A DNA stretch of 64,000 nt, from positions 2,232,001-2,296,000 of the forward strand of contig NZ_JAFBCE010000001.1 in assembly GCF_016907555.1 (NCBI RefSeq), in the 5' to 3' direction. Made by a program: the position numbers and the translations under genes. The notes below the pieces were generated by a model. The model had not been told where the DNA came from, searched no databases, and saw only the letters and a program-made list of their open reading frames with translations. The DNA is from Microbacterium laevaniformans. GTDB lineage: Bacteria; Actinomycetota; Actinomycetes; Actinomycetales; Microbacteriaceae. This document shows, piece by piece, positions 17,717 to 26,900 of this stretch (position 1 is its first letter; every line of letters starts with the position of its first letter).

Positions 17717-18253
17717 GTGACGTCGACTCCCCGCATCCTGACCCTGCTCGCCGCCGGCGCCCTCGCGCTCGGCCTGTCCGCCTGCGCGTCGACCGGTGGT
17801 GCTGGCTCATCGCCCACGCCCACACCGACTCCGACCAGCACCGCCTGCACCGGATCGGAGGGTGTCACGCTGACGGTCGATTCGTCGGCACTCAAGGGCG
17901 GCTCGTCCGAGACCTGGTGCATCATCGGGACGGGTCCCGTGACGATCTCGAACGCGCTGACGTACGTCGGCACGACCATCGAGGGCACGAAGCAGTACGG
18001 CGACCAGGTCATCTGCCGCGTCAACGGGCTGCCCTCGGCATCCGAGCCGGTCGGCTCGACGAAGGACCCCGCGTACATCGAGAAGTGCGAATCGATGCCC
18101 GCGGCCTTCGCGTATTGGGCTCTGTGGACCAAGACCGACGGCGGCACCTGGGACTATGCGCAGGAGGGCCTGTCGACGCTGACGGCGCAACCGGGTGAGA
18201 GCGTCGAGCTGCTGTTCACCCTCGACGGTGTCCCCGCCTCACCGGCGGCGTGA
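17717..18253 (+). CDS. Lipoprotein with transcobalamin-like (DUF4430-type) domain
   Basis: A 178-residue secreted lipoprotein. A type II signal peptide ends LGLSAC, giving a lipid-anchored Cys at about residue 23, followed by a Thr/Pro linker. The rest has the WCIIGTG ... AFAYWALWTKTDGGTWDYAQEGL ... PGESVELLFTLDG pattern of the transcobalamin-like DUF4430 fold. GTG at 17717 is six bases after TACGCT. The next gene, 44 nt downstream, is a complete ECF vitamin transporter, so a capture role for cobalamin or a similar vitamin is plausible; the ligand is inferred from fold and position only. Confidence 0.75.
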   Translation: MTSTPRILTLLAAGALALGLSACASTGGAGSSPTPTPTPTSTACTGSEGVTLTVDSSALKGGSSETWCIIGTGPVTISNALTYVGTTIEGTKQYGDQVICRVNGLPSASEPVGSTKDPAYIEKCESMPAAFAYWALWTKTDGGTWDYAQEGLSTLTAQPGESVELLFTLDGVPASPAA

Positions 18254-18297
18254 ACGCGACCGCCGCTGATCGCTGCCGACGCGCGTAATCTCGGCGC

Positions 18298-21207
18298 GTG
18301 AGCTTCCGCCCCGGTCCCCTGCGCGCCGCCCTCGCGCTGGCGGTCGGCTTCGTGGCGGTCCGGCTCGTGTACCGGGTGCTCTTCCACGGTGTGGACGGCA
18401 GCGGCACGGTGCTGCTGCCGCTGCCGGTGTGGCGACTCGCTCCACCTCTCGCCCACGTCCAGATGTTCGGCCCGGTCACGGCCGACGGGCTGGCGTCGGC
18501 CGTCGTCGGCGCGCTGCCGATCGCGCTGACGATCATCGCCTTCGGGGTGCTCAGCGCACTGCTCGATCTGCCGCGACTGCTCGCGCGCGGGGCACGGCGC
18601 GGTCCCTTCCAGGGGCTCGCGCGGGCGCTGTCGATCGCGTGGGCCACGCTTCCGTCGCTCGCCGACGCGGCACGCACGGCCCGGCGCGCGCAACGCCTGC
18701 GCGGCGAGCGCGGGTTCGGCGCGGGCATCCGCGCGCTGGCGCCGCTGCTCGAGGCGACGATCGAGCGGGCCACCGCCGTCGGAGCGTCGCTGGAGTTGCG
18801 CGGCTACGCCGGTCGCGGGCTCGAGGGCGACTGCCGCTCTCCGATCGCGCACGGACCTCTCGCGCTCGGGTTCGGTGACGACACCGTCGTGACGATCGAC
18901 GGGTCGAGCGTCGGGGCGGATGCGGTGAGCGACGGCATCCGCGCCGGCTCGCTGACGGTGCTCACCGGCGCCACCGGCTCGGGCAAGACCACCCTGCTGC
19001 GCGCGCTCAGCGGGCTGCACACCCACCTGGACGGCGGGTGGATCGACGGCGTCCTGCAGATCGCGGGGCATGATCGCGTCCACACGCCGCCGCGCGACCT
19101 GTCGCGGCTCGTCGGCGTGGTGCTGCAGAACCCCCGCGCCGGCTTCGCGACGACGACCGTGCGCGATGAGATCGGGCTGGCGCTGGAGCTGCGCGGGCTC
19201 GCCCGCCTGCTCGTCGACGAGCGCGTCCGCGACGTCGCCGGGCGGGTGGGTGCCGCCGAACTGCTCGACCGGCCGCTGCGGGAGCTCTCGGCCGGCCAGG
19301 CGACGCTCGTCGCCATCGCCGCCGCCATCATCGAGCAGCCGCTGTTGCTGCTCGTGGATGAACCGCTCGCCGACCTCGACCGCACCGCGCGCTCCCGGAT
19401 CGTGACGCTGCTGGGCGCACTCGCGCACGAGGCCGGCATGTGCGTGATCGTCGCCGAGCACCGCGGCGCCGAGCTCACCGGCGTCGCGGACGTGTGGCTG
19501 CATCTCACCGCGGCATCCGCAGCGACGCCCGCGACCGTCACCACCCGACCCGCGCCGTTCACAACTCCGGAGTTTCCGCCTCCCCTCCCCGTCGAAGGGC
19601 CGTCGCGGGCCGCGACCGCTACGGATCTCCGGAGTTGTGAACCGGCGCTCTCGACGCGGGTGACCGTCCGCTACGGGCAGCGCCTGGCCGTCGACGATGT
19701 CGCCGTGACGCTGCACCCGGGCGAGGTGGTGGCGCTGGTCGGGCCCAACGGAGCCGGCAAGTCGAGCCTTCTGGTCGCCCTCGCCACGGGCGCGCACGCT
19801 CGCGACGTGCGGCTGGTGCCCGACGACGCCGACGCGCTGTTCGTGCGCGACACGGTCGCCGCGGAATGTCGCCGCGCCGACCGGCGGGCGCACCTGCCGG
19901 TCGGGACCACCATCGCCCGCGTGGCCGCGCTGCTCGGACGCGGCGAGCGGGCCCGGCTGCTGGGGCCTCGGCATCCGCGCGACCTGTCCGCAGGCCAGCG
20001 GCGGTGCCTGGCGCTCGCGATCCAGACGGCAGCGCGCCCCCGGGTGCTGCTGGTCGACGAACCGACACGCGGACTCGACCACGACGCACGGCGGATGGTC
20101 GATACCGCCGTTACGCGCATCGCGGCGGCCGGGACCGCCGTGCTCGTCGCGACCCACGACTCCGTGGTGATCTCCCGCGCCGACGTGGTGCTCGGCATGG
20201 ACGCCGGTCGTCTGTCCGCCACGGGCACCGCCTCCGCCCCCGCGACCGCGCCGGGCGAAGACCGCGGCGCCACGCATCGACCGCCTGCCGAACTCCTCCA
20301 CTCCGCGCGCGCGCATCCCTCGGAGGCGGCGAGAACCTCCGAACCGGACGAGATCGGAGGAGTTCGGAACACACGAGCGCGGACCACCGCCCGGGCACCG
20401 CGGCCACGCCCCGCGCTGACCGTCGCGCTGGTCGCCGCGAACGTCGTCGCCGCTGCCGCGTTTGTCTGGCCGCTCGCCGCGACCGCCCTCCCCGCACAGG
20501 CGCAGGCCGCCATCGGTCCGATCGCGCTGGCCCTCGCTCCCCTGGCAGCACTCGCCACCCTCGCGGCGCTCGACACGACAGTCCGCTCGGCGCAGACGCT
20601 GGCGCTGCTGGCGGTGCTCGCCGCCATCGGCGCAGCCGTCCGCATCGCGAGCACCGGCGTCGGCGGCGTGGAGGCGCTGTTCGTGCTCCTCATCCTCGCC
20701 GGCCGCGCCTACGGCGCTCGTTTCGGGCTGCTGCTGGGCGCGGCATCCGTGGGGCTGTCGGCGTTGCTGTGGGGAGGCGTCGGGCCGTGGCTGCCGTTCC
20801 AGATGTTCGCCTGCGCGTGGGTCGCGGCCGGCGCGGGGCTCCTGCCGCGACGGGTGCGCGGCGGGGCGGAGATCGCGATGCTCGTGGGATACGGCGTCGC
20901 CGCCGCGTACGCGTTCGGACTCATCATGAACATGTGGTTCTGGCCGTTCGCCGTGGGCGCCGGAACGTCGATCTCGTACGTTCCCGGAGCGCCACTGCCT
21001 CAGAACCTGGGCAACTTCCTCGTCTACTCGTTCGTGACATCGACCGTCAGCTGGGACACGGTGCGCGCGCTCACCACGACCGTCGGGATCTGTCTCGTCG
21101 GTCGCGCCGTGCTGCGCTGCCTGCGCCGGGCGAAGCCGGTGGCAGCCGCGCCACCACAGGGCCCCGGCGCACGCCCTCGGAGTGCTCTCGCTACAGTCGA
21201 ATCGTGA
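18298..21207 (+). CDS. Single-chain ECF-type vitamin transporter (T-A-A-S fusion)
   Basis: A 969-residue polypeptide carrying what are normally four ECF subunits. Residues ~1-190 resemble EcfT (membrane helices, then RLRGERG and ELRGYAGRG coupling motifs). ATPase 1: Walker A GATGSGKTT ~223, signature LSAGQ ~332, Walker B LLLLVDEPLADLD ~350. ATPase 2: GPNGAGKSS ~481, LSAGQ ~562, RVLLVDEPTRGLD ~582. Residues ~700-950 have about six helices and resemble an S component. Both interdomain linkers contain palindromic DNA elements (19557-19642 and 20288-20367). GTG at 18298 is six bases after TAATCT. The upstream transcobalamin-like lipoprotein suggests cobalamin as substrate; not proven. Confidence 0.8.
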   Translation: MSFRPGPLRAALALAVGFVAVRLVYRVLFHGVDGSGTVLLPLPVWRLAPPLAHVQMFGPVTADGLASAVVGALPIALTIIAFGVLSALLDLPRLLARGARRGPFQGLARALSIAWATLPSLADAARTARRAQRLRGERGFGAGIRALAPLLEATIERATAVGASLELRGYAGRGLEGDCRSPIAHGPLALGFGDDTVVTIDGSSVGADAVSDGIRAGSLTVLTGATGSGKTTLLRALSGLHTHLDGGWIDGVLQIAGHDRVHTPPRDLSRLVGVVLQNPRAGFATTTVRDEIGLALELRGLARLLVDERVRDVAGRVGAAELLDRPLRELSAGQATLVAIAAAIIEQPLLLLVDEPLADLDRTARSRIVTLLGALAHEAGMCVIVAEHRGAELTGVADVWLHLTAASAATPATVTTRPAPFTTPEFPPPLPVEGPSRAATATDLRSCEPALSTRVTVRYGQRLAVDDVAVTLHPGEVVALVGPNGAGKSSLLVALATGAHARDVRLVPDDADALFVRDTVAAECRRADRRAHLPVGTTIARVAALLGRGERARLLGPRHPRDLSAGQRRCLALAIQTAARPRVLLVDEPTRGLDHDARRMVDTAVTRIAAAGTAVLVATHDSVVISRADVVLGMDAGRLSATGTASAPATAPGEDRGATHRPPAELLHSARAHPSEAARTSEPDEIGGVRNTRARTTARAPRPRPALTVALVAANVVAAAAFVWPLAATALPAQAQAAIGPIALALAPLAALATLAALDTTVRSAQTLALLAVLAAIGAAVRIASTGVGGVEALFVLLILAGRAYGARFGLLLGAASVGLSALLWGGVGPWLPFQMFACAWVAAGAGLLPRRVRGGAEIAMLVGYGVAAAYAFGLIMNMWFWPFAVGAGTSISYVPGAPLPQNLGNFLVYSFVTSTVSWDTVRALTTTVGICLVGRAVLRCLRRAKPVAAAPPQGPGARPRSALATVES
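19557..19642. repeat. In-frame palindromic element in ATPase1-ATPase2 linker
   Basis: A perfect 16-bp inverted repeat: GTTCACAACTCCGGAG (19557-19572) and CTCCGGAGTTGTGAAC (19627-19642), separated by 54 bp. It codes for about 29 residues of low-complexity linker (FTTPEFPPPLPVEG ...) between the two ATPase domains of the ECF fusion gene and keeps the reading frame. Confidence 0.85.
20288..20367. repeat. In-frame palindromic element in ATPase2-S linker
   Basis: Outer arms CCGAACTCCTCC (20288-20299) and GGAGGAGTTCGG (20356-20367) are perfectly inverted, with an inner TCGGAGG/CCTCCGA pair between them. It codes for linker residues (ELLHSARAHPSEAARTSEP ...) between the second ATPase and the S-component-like region. 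The arm core AACTCC is shared with the element at 19557-19642. Confidence 0.8.
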
Positions 21208-22238
21208 CGGCAACGGTGCGGCGTTTGACGGCCGAGGAGATCGACACCGACGGATTCCTCGCCCTGCTCGGGGAGGCTGCGGGTCTCGACACCGACGCCC
21301 TCATCCGCATCCGCGACGTCGAGCTGCCCACCATGACCGTCGTCGGGACGGTCGACGGCAGCGTGCTCGGCTTCGCCGCGTTCGGCGCCGACACGCACGG
21401 CGAAGACCGCACCGATCTGCACTACATCGCCGTCGCACACGAGGCACGCGGAACGGGGCTCGGTTCCCGTCTCGTGGATGCCGCGCGCCGCGCCGACACG
21501 ACGCGACCCCTGTATGCGAGCACCGATGACGACGCCGTCGACTTCTACCGCCGCCTCGGCTTCGTCGTCGCAGACGCGCCACGCGACCCGCGCTGGCCGA
21601 CCCGACAGCGCTACGACTGCCTCCTGGACCCTCTGGGGGAGCCGGCCGAGCTCACGCTCGACGCGTACCGCGCGCACGCCCGGCGCTACGCGCAGCGCAC
21701 GCCCGCGACGCCATCGCCGCTCGTCGCCGAGCTCGCCGCACGGCTGCCCGTGGGTTCGTGCGTGCTGGAACTCGGCAGCGGCCCGGGTCGCGACGCCGAC
21801 GCGCTGGAAGCGGCCGGTTTTGCGGTCGATCGCACGGATGCCGCGGCATCCTTCGTGGCCATGCAGCACGACGCTGGTCATCGCGCACGGCTGCTCGACG
21901 TGCGCGATGCCGACTTCGGCGGACCGTACGACGGGGTCTTCGCCAGCGCCGTCCTGCTGCACGTGGCGCGACCACGACTGGGCGGCGTGCTGAGCCGCGC
22001 GCGTATGGCGACGAGACGGGGCGGCGTGATGATCGCGTCATTCAAGAAGGGCGATGGCGAGCACTGGTCGGACGCGAAACTCGAGGTGCCCCGGCACTTC
22101 GTCCTCTGGCGTGAGGATGCTCTCGCCGACGCGTTCGCCACCGCCGGCTGGACCGACGTCGAGGTGCGGGATTCGTCCTCACCGCACGCAGCAGAGGCGT
22201 GGATCACGGTCACGGCGCGCAACGGCAGCAGCGACTGA
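21204..22238 (+). CDS. GNAT acetyltransferase--SAM methyltransferase fusion
   Basis: A 344-residue two-domain protein. Residues ~1-145 are a GNAT N-acetyltransferase (HYIAVAHEARGTGLGSRLVDAA is the acetyl-CoA loop; AVDFYRRLGFVV the C-terminal strand). Residues ~155-344 are a class I methyltransferase with VLELGSGPGRDADALEAAG as SAM motif I. Substrates are unknown; GNAT-methyltransferase fusions can modify small molecules or proteins. The GTG start (21204) overlaps the ECF gene stop as GTGA, yet a TACAGT hexamer lies exactly six bases upstream inside the ECF gene, so it may be translated both by coupling and from its own leaderless promoter. Confidence 0.8.
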   Translation: MTATVRRLTAEEIDTDGFLALLGEAAGLDTDALIRIRDVELPTMTVVGTVDGSVLGFAAFGADTHGEDRTDLHYIAVAHEARGTGLGSRLVDAARRADTTRPLYASTDDDAVDFYRRLGFVVADAPRDPRWPTRQRYDCLLDPLGEPAELTLDAYRAHARRYAQRTPATPSPLVAELAARLPVGSCVLELGSGPGRDADALEAAGFAVDRTDAAASFVAMQHDAGHRARLLDVRDADFGGPYDGVFASAVLLHVARPRLGGVLSRARMATRRGGVMIASFKKGDGEHWSDAKLEVPRHFVLWREDALADAFATAGWTDVEVRDSSSPHAAEAWITVTARNGSSD

Positions 22239-22287
22239 TCCTCACCGTCGGGTCGGAGGTGATCCGCGTCGGCGACCTCTCCGCCGA

Positions 22288-22377
22288 GATCCTGAAGGCA
22301 ACCGCTTCTGCGTCGTCGCGGCCGGTGAGGCGGGGCACGCGCATTCACCGGGCGTGGAAGAATGGGGCACGGCGTGA
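22288..22377 (+). pseudogene. Remnant of a VOC (glyoxalase-like) gene 3' end
   Basis: In one plus-strand frame, 22288-22377 reads DPEGNRFCVVAAGEAGHAHS and about nine more residues before TGA. DPEGNxFCVV is the hallmark C-terminal strand of vicinal-oxygen-chelate (glyoxalase/bleomycin resistance) proteins. Nothing upstream in this frame continues the family, and the stretch lies in the otherwise empty 171-bp gap between the GNAT-methyltransferase gene and the Cys-rich gene. I read it as the eroded tail of a deleted gene. Confidence 0.5.
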
Positions 22378-22409
22378 TCCACCCGAGGATGCCGCCGGAA
22401 GGACGAATC

Positions 22410-22817
22410 GTGCAGATCAGGAACTCCTCGGACTGGCGCGATGCCCTCCCCTTCGAGCTGCCTGTCGCCGCAGCCGAGGCCGTGCCCGGCGATGCCACGC
22501 GATGCTCCGGCTGCGGTCCGACGAGCGAGCCGTGGCCGCGCGAGGCGCTGTGGGTGGTGAAGCACCGGCATCCGACGAACCCCGCCGGCTTCGTGCGGTT
22601 CTACTGCGCCGACCACAAGCCGGCCGCGAAGCTCGCACCCGTAGCCGCGGCAGCACCCGAACGCGCTCGCCGCACGCGCGCCGCCGCCGGCTCGGCGGCG
22701 CCGCGCAAGGCGCCCGCACCGATCATCCCCGAGCGCGAGGCCGTGCTCTGCCCCGACTGCTTCGTGCAGGTGCCCGCCACGGGCGTGTGTGGCATGTGCG
22801 GCGCCCACGTCGGCTGA
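22410..22817 (+). CDS. Cys-rich putative zinc-binding protein of unknown function
   Basis: A 135-residue protein with GTG start at 22410 behind GGAAGGA. The N-terminal half has RNSSDWRDALPFELPV, then CSGCGP and FYCADH; the C-terminus has CPDC and CGMCG, suggesting two small zinc-binding knuckles joined by an Ala/Arg-rich linker. Similar small proteins in Microbacteriaceae are, to my recollection, sometimes named glucose-6-phosphate dehydrogenase in databases. There is no Rossmann motif or G6PD active site here, so that name would be wrong. Function unknown. A hairpin (about 22850-22877) follows the gene. Confidence 0.7.
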   Translation: MQIRNSSDWRDALPFELPVAAAEAVPGDATRCSGCGPTSEPWPREALWVVKHRHPTNPAGFVRFYCADHKPAAKLAPVAAAAPERARRTRAAAGSAAPRKAPAPIIPEREAVLCPDCFVQVPATGVCGMCGAHVG

Positions 22818-22890
22818 CACCCGGCCGCCGAGCTTCGCCGTTCGCGCGGGGAGGATGCCGTCGTGGCGGCATCTCCGGCAAGATGACGGC

Positions 22891-23388
22891 ATGGATGCGC
22901 ATCAGCGGCGAAACCTCGCCCTCGCCGTCGCAGGAACAGTGCTCGTGGTGGCCTACGCCGCCTGGGCGGCGGTCCACGTCCTGATCGTGAACCCGCTCGC
23001 CGCGATGCCCGGGTACACGGTCGGTGAGATCCACGACGCGATGACAGCGGCAGGACAGTGGTCGGGCCCGCTCCGCGTCTACATCACCCTCGCGATCGGC
23101 CCCCTCCTCGCGATCGCCGCGCTCATCGTCACCGTCCGCCGCCGTGACCTCTCCATCACCTCGGTCGCGAGCGTCTACCTCGCACTCATCGTGCTCGGCG
23201 CCCCCGGCTACTTCTGGGCGGCGTTCGACATCGGCATGGGGATGGCCGACACGTTCCAGATCAACGGCGGCGATTACTCGCCGTGGGCCGGACCGCTGTA
23301 CGCCCTGAGTTTCGCGGCGCTCGTCGCGCTGATCGCCGTCGGAGCGTTGGTCCTGCTCCGCCGCCGGACCCCAGCCGCGGGCCGCTAG
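22891..23388 (+). CDS. Four-helix membrane protein, unknown function
   Basis: A 165-residue protein with four predicted transmembrane helices (roughly residues 9-30, 65-82, 95-115 and 136-156) and short loops; the second loop holds MPGYTVGEIHDAMTAAGQ. I do not recognise the family. ATG at 22891 is six bases after CAAGAT, a weak match to the leaderless pattern of this window. It follows the Cys-rich gene by 73 bp that contain a hairpin, and precedes a small hydrolase gene by 9 bp. Confidence 0.65.
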   Translation: MDAHQRRNLALAVAGTVLVVAYAAWAAVHVLIVNPLAAMPGYTVGEIHDAMTAAGQWSGPLRVYITLAIGPLLAIAALIVTVRRRDLSITSVASVYLALIVLGAPGYFWAAFDIGMGMADTFQINGGDYSPWAGPLYALSFAALVALIAVGALVLLRRRTPAAGR

Positions 23389-23397
23389 CATCGCGCA

Positions 23398-23961
23398 ATG
23401 GTGGTCCTGCACCGCCTCACCCCCGACGCGGATGCCGCCCGCACGGCGGTCCTGCTCCCTGGGCGCGGCTACACGGCGCAGGCGCCACTGCTTCACTGGA
23501 GCGGACTGATTCTCGCCGAGGCGGGCTGGAACGTGCACGCCGTCGCGTGGACGGATGCCGCAGCCGACGATCCGGCCGCGTTCGGCCGCCGAGCCTGGGC
23601 AGACGTGACAGCGCTACTCGAGGGCGTCCCCGACCTCGTCGTCGCCAAGTCGCTGGGCACCTTCGCCGCACCGCTCGCGATCGCCGCCGGCATCCCGGGT
23701 GTCTGGCTCACCCCGTTGGTGCATCACGACGTCGTCGCGCAGGCGCTGAACGCGGCATCCGAGGATCACCTCGTCGTGGCGGGAACAGCGGATGCCGCCT
23801 GGCGCCGCGACCGCATCGACGGCACTCGGGCGCACGTCGCCGAGGTCGCCGAGGCCGACCACAGCCTGCTGATCCCCGGCGATTGGCGCGCGTCGTACGC
23901 CGCCCAGCAGACGGTGTTCGCCCGCATCGCCGCCCACGTCGCCGCCCTGCCGCAAAGCTGA
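23398..23961 (+). CDS. Small alpha/beta hydrolase
   Basis: A 187-residue minimal alpha/beta-hydrolase-like protein: strand TAVLLPGRGYTAQAP at the N-terminus, nucleophile region LVVAKSLGTF (Ser in KSLG), and EVAEADHSLLIPGDW near the C-terminus supplying the likely catalytic His. It lacks a large lid domain. No secretion signal. ATG at 23398 is six bases after TAGCAT (leaderless). It converges on metH across 24 bp. Substrate unknown. Confidence 0.75.
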   Translation: MVVLHRLTPDADAARTAVLLPGRGYTAQAPLLHWSGLILAEAGWNVHAVAWTDAAADDPAAFGRRAWADVTALLEGVPDLVVAKSLGTFAAPLAIAAGIPGVWLTPLVHHDVVAQALNAASEDHLVVAGTADAAWRRDRIDGTRAHVAEVAEADHSLLIPGDWRASYAAQQTVFARIAAHVAALPQS

Positions 23962-23985
23962 ACGGCGACGGATGCCGCGCCCCGT

Positions 23986-26900
23986 TCAGACCGAGAAGTA
24001 GGTCGCCTCGGGGTGGTGGAACACGAACGCGTCGGTGGACTGCTCGGGGTGCAGCTGCAGCTCTTCGCTGAGCTCGACGCCCATCCGCTCCGGACGCAGC
24101 AGCTCGACGACCTTGCGGCGGTCCTCCATGTCGGGACAGGCCGGGTAGCCGAGCGAGAACCGCGCACCGCGGTAGTCGAGCGTGAACAGCCCGGCGGTGT
24201 CGGCCGGGTCTTCCGCGGCGAAACCGAGCTCGGCGCGGATGCGGGCGTGCCAGAACTCGGCGAGCGCCTCGGTCAGCTGCATGACCAGCCCGTTCAGCTC
24301 GTAGTAGTCGCGGTAGCGGTCCTCCGCGAACATCTTCGCGGTCACGGCGTCGATCGCCGCTCCGGCGGTCACGAGCTGCACCGGCAGGACGTCGATCTGT
24401 CCCGACGCGCGTGAGCGTACGAAGTCGGCGAGGTTCAGGTGCCGGTCGCGGCGCTGGCGCGGGAAGTGGAAGCGCAGCCGGTCGGCTCCGAGCGCGCCGC
24501 CCGACCCGCCGTCCGGCGCCAGCAGTCCCGCCCGCCCGAGCAGGCCGGTCGGGTCGTCGCCATGGTGGAGCACCACGATGTCATCACCCTCCGACACGAC
24601 GGGGAAATACCCGTAGGCGACCGAGGCGTCGAGCATGCGCTCGGCGAGGATCCGGTCGAGCCAGTACCGCAGCCGCGGGCGCCCCTCGGTCTCGACGAGC
24701 TGCTCGTACGACAGTGCGCCCTCGCCGCGTCCGGGCCTGAGCCCCCACTGCCCCATGAAGGTCGCCCGCTCGTCGAGGAACGCGGCGTAGTCGGCGAGCG
24801 CGATACCGCGGACGATGCGGGTTCCCCAAAACGGCGGTGCGGGCACCGGGTTGTCAGATGCCACGTCCGACCGCGCCGGCATCGCCTCGGGCTCGGTGAG
24901 GGTCAGGCGCGACCCCGCGGCGTGGATGCGCTTCTTCAGCGGCGGCAGGCCGACGGCATCCGGAGCCTCGCCGCGCGCGACGCGCACGAGCGGCTCCATG
25001 AGGGCGAGCCCCTCGAACGCGTCCTTCGCGTAGCGCACTTCGCCCTCGAACAGTTCGGCGAGGTCCTGCTCGACGTATGCGCGGGTGAGAGCCGCGCCGC
25101 CGAGGATCACCGGCCACCTCGAGCCGAGGCCTCGGGCCATGAGCTCCTCAAGGTTCTCCTTCATCACGACGGTGGACTTCACGAGCAGGCCGCTCATGCC
25201 GATGACGTCGGCATTGTGTTCCTCGGCGGCGGCGATGATGTCGGCGATCGGCTGCTTGATGCCGAGGTTGATGACGGTGTAGCCGTTGTTGGTGAGGATG
25301 ATGTCGACGAGGTTCTTGCCGATGTCGTGCACATCGCCGCGCACGGTCGCCAGCACGATCGTGCCCTTGCCGGCCTCGTCGGTCTTCTCCATGTGCGGCT
25401 CGAGCAAGGCCACCGCGGTCTTCATGACCTCGGCGGACTGCAGCACGAACGGCAGCTGCATCTGACCCGACCCGAACCGTTCGCCGACGACCTTCATGCC
25501 CTCCAGGAGGTGGTCGTTGATGATCTGCAGCGGCGTGAGCGGGGCCGCGTCCGGGCCGCCCGCGCGCGCCAGATCGAGATCGGCCTCGAGACCCTTCAGC
25601 TCGCCGTCGATGATCCGGCGTTCCAGTCGCTCGCCGACCGGCAGGGCCGCGAGCTCCGCGGCCCGCTGATCGCGCAGGGCCGCCGTGTCGACCCCGGCGA
25701 ACAGGTCGAGCATCGTCGCGAGCGGGTCGTAGGTGAGGGTGCCGTCGGCATCCCATTCGCGCCGGTCCCAGACGAGGTCGAGCGCGACCTTCCGCTGCTC
25801 GTCGGGGAGAGAGGCCAGCGGCACGATCTTCGCGGCGTCGATGATGCCGCTGGTCAGCCCCGCCTGCGTCGCCTCGTGCAGGAACACCGAGTTGAGCACC
25901 GAGCGGGCGGCGGGGTTGAGCCCGAACGAGACGTTCGAGACGCCGAGCGTCGTGTTGATGCCCGGGTATTTCGCGACCAGCCCGCGGATCGCCTCGATCG
26001 TCTCGATCGCGTCGCGACGGGTCTCCTCCTGGCCGGTCGCGATCGGGAAGGTGAGGCAGTCGACGATGATGTCCTCGACGCGCATCCCCCACGCGCCGAC
26101 CAGCTCGTCGACGAGGCGCGACGCGATGCGCAGCTTGTCTTCGGCCGTTCGCGCCTGCCCCTGTTCGTCGATCGTCAGGGCGATGACCGCGGTGCCGTGC
26201 TCCTTGACGAGCGGCATGATGCGCCCGAAGCGGGATGCCGCGCCGTCGCCGTCCTCGTAGTTCACGGAATTGACGACGGGCCGGCCGCCGATCAGCTCGA
26301 GGCCCGCCTGGATGACGGCCGGCTCGGTCGAGTCGATCACAAGAGGAAGAGTGGATGCCGAGGCGAACCGCGACACGACCTCGCGGATGTCCGCAACGCC
26401 GTCGCGGCCGACGTAGTCGACGCACACGTCGAGCAGGTGCGCACCGACGCGGATCTGCCGGCGTGCGATCTCGACGCAGTCGTCCCACCGAGCCTCGAGC
26501 ATCGCTTCGCGGAAAGCCTTCGACCCGTTCGCGTTGGTCCGCTCCCCGATCGCGAGGTAGCTGGCATCCTGCCGGAACGGCACGTGCTGATACAGCGACG
26601 CGACGCCGGGCTCCGTCTCGATCGCCGGTGTCAGCGAGACACCGTTCTCGCGCCGAGACACCGGTGCACTCTCGGTGTCTCGGTGCCCCGGCGGTGTCTC
26701 GCGGTCAGGGGTGCGGGTCGCCACGGGGATTTGGCCGACCCGCTCCACGACGGCGGCCAGGTGCTCGGGCGTGGTGCCGCAGCATCCGCCGATGAGGCCG
26801 ATGCCGAACTCGCGGACGAACTGCTCGTGCGCGGTCGCGAGCTCCGCCGGCGTCAAGGGATAGTGGGCGCCGTCGGCGGTCAGCACCGGGAGCCCGGCGT

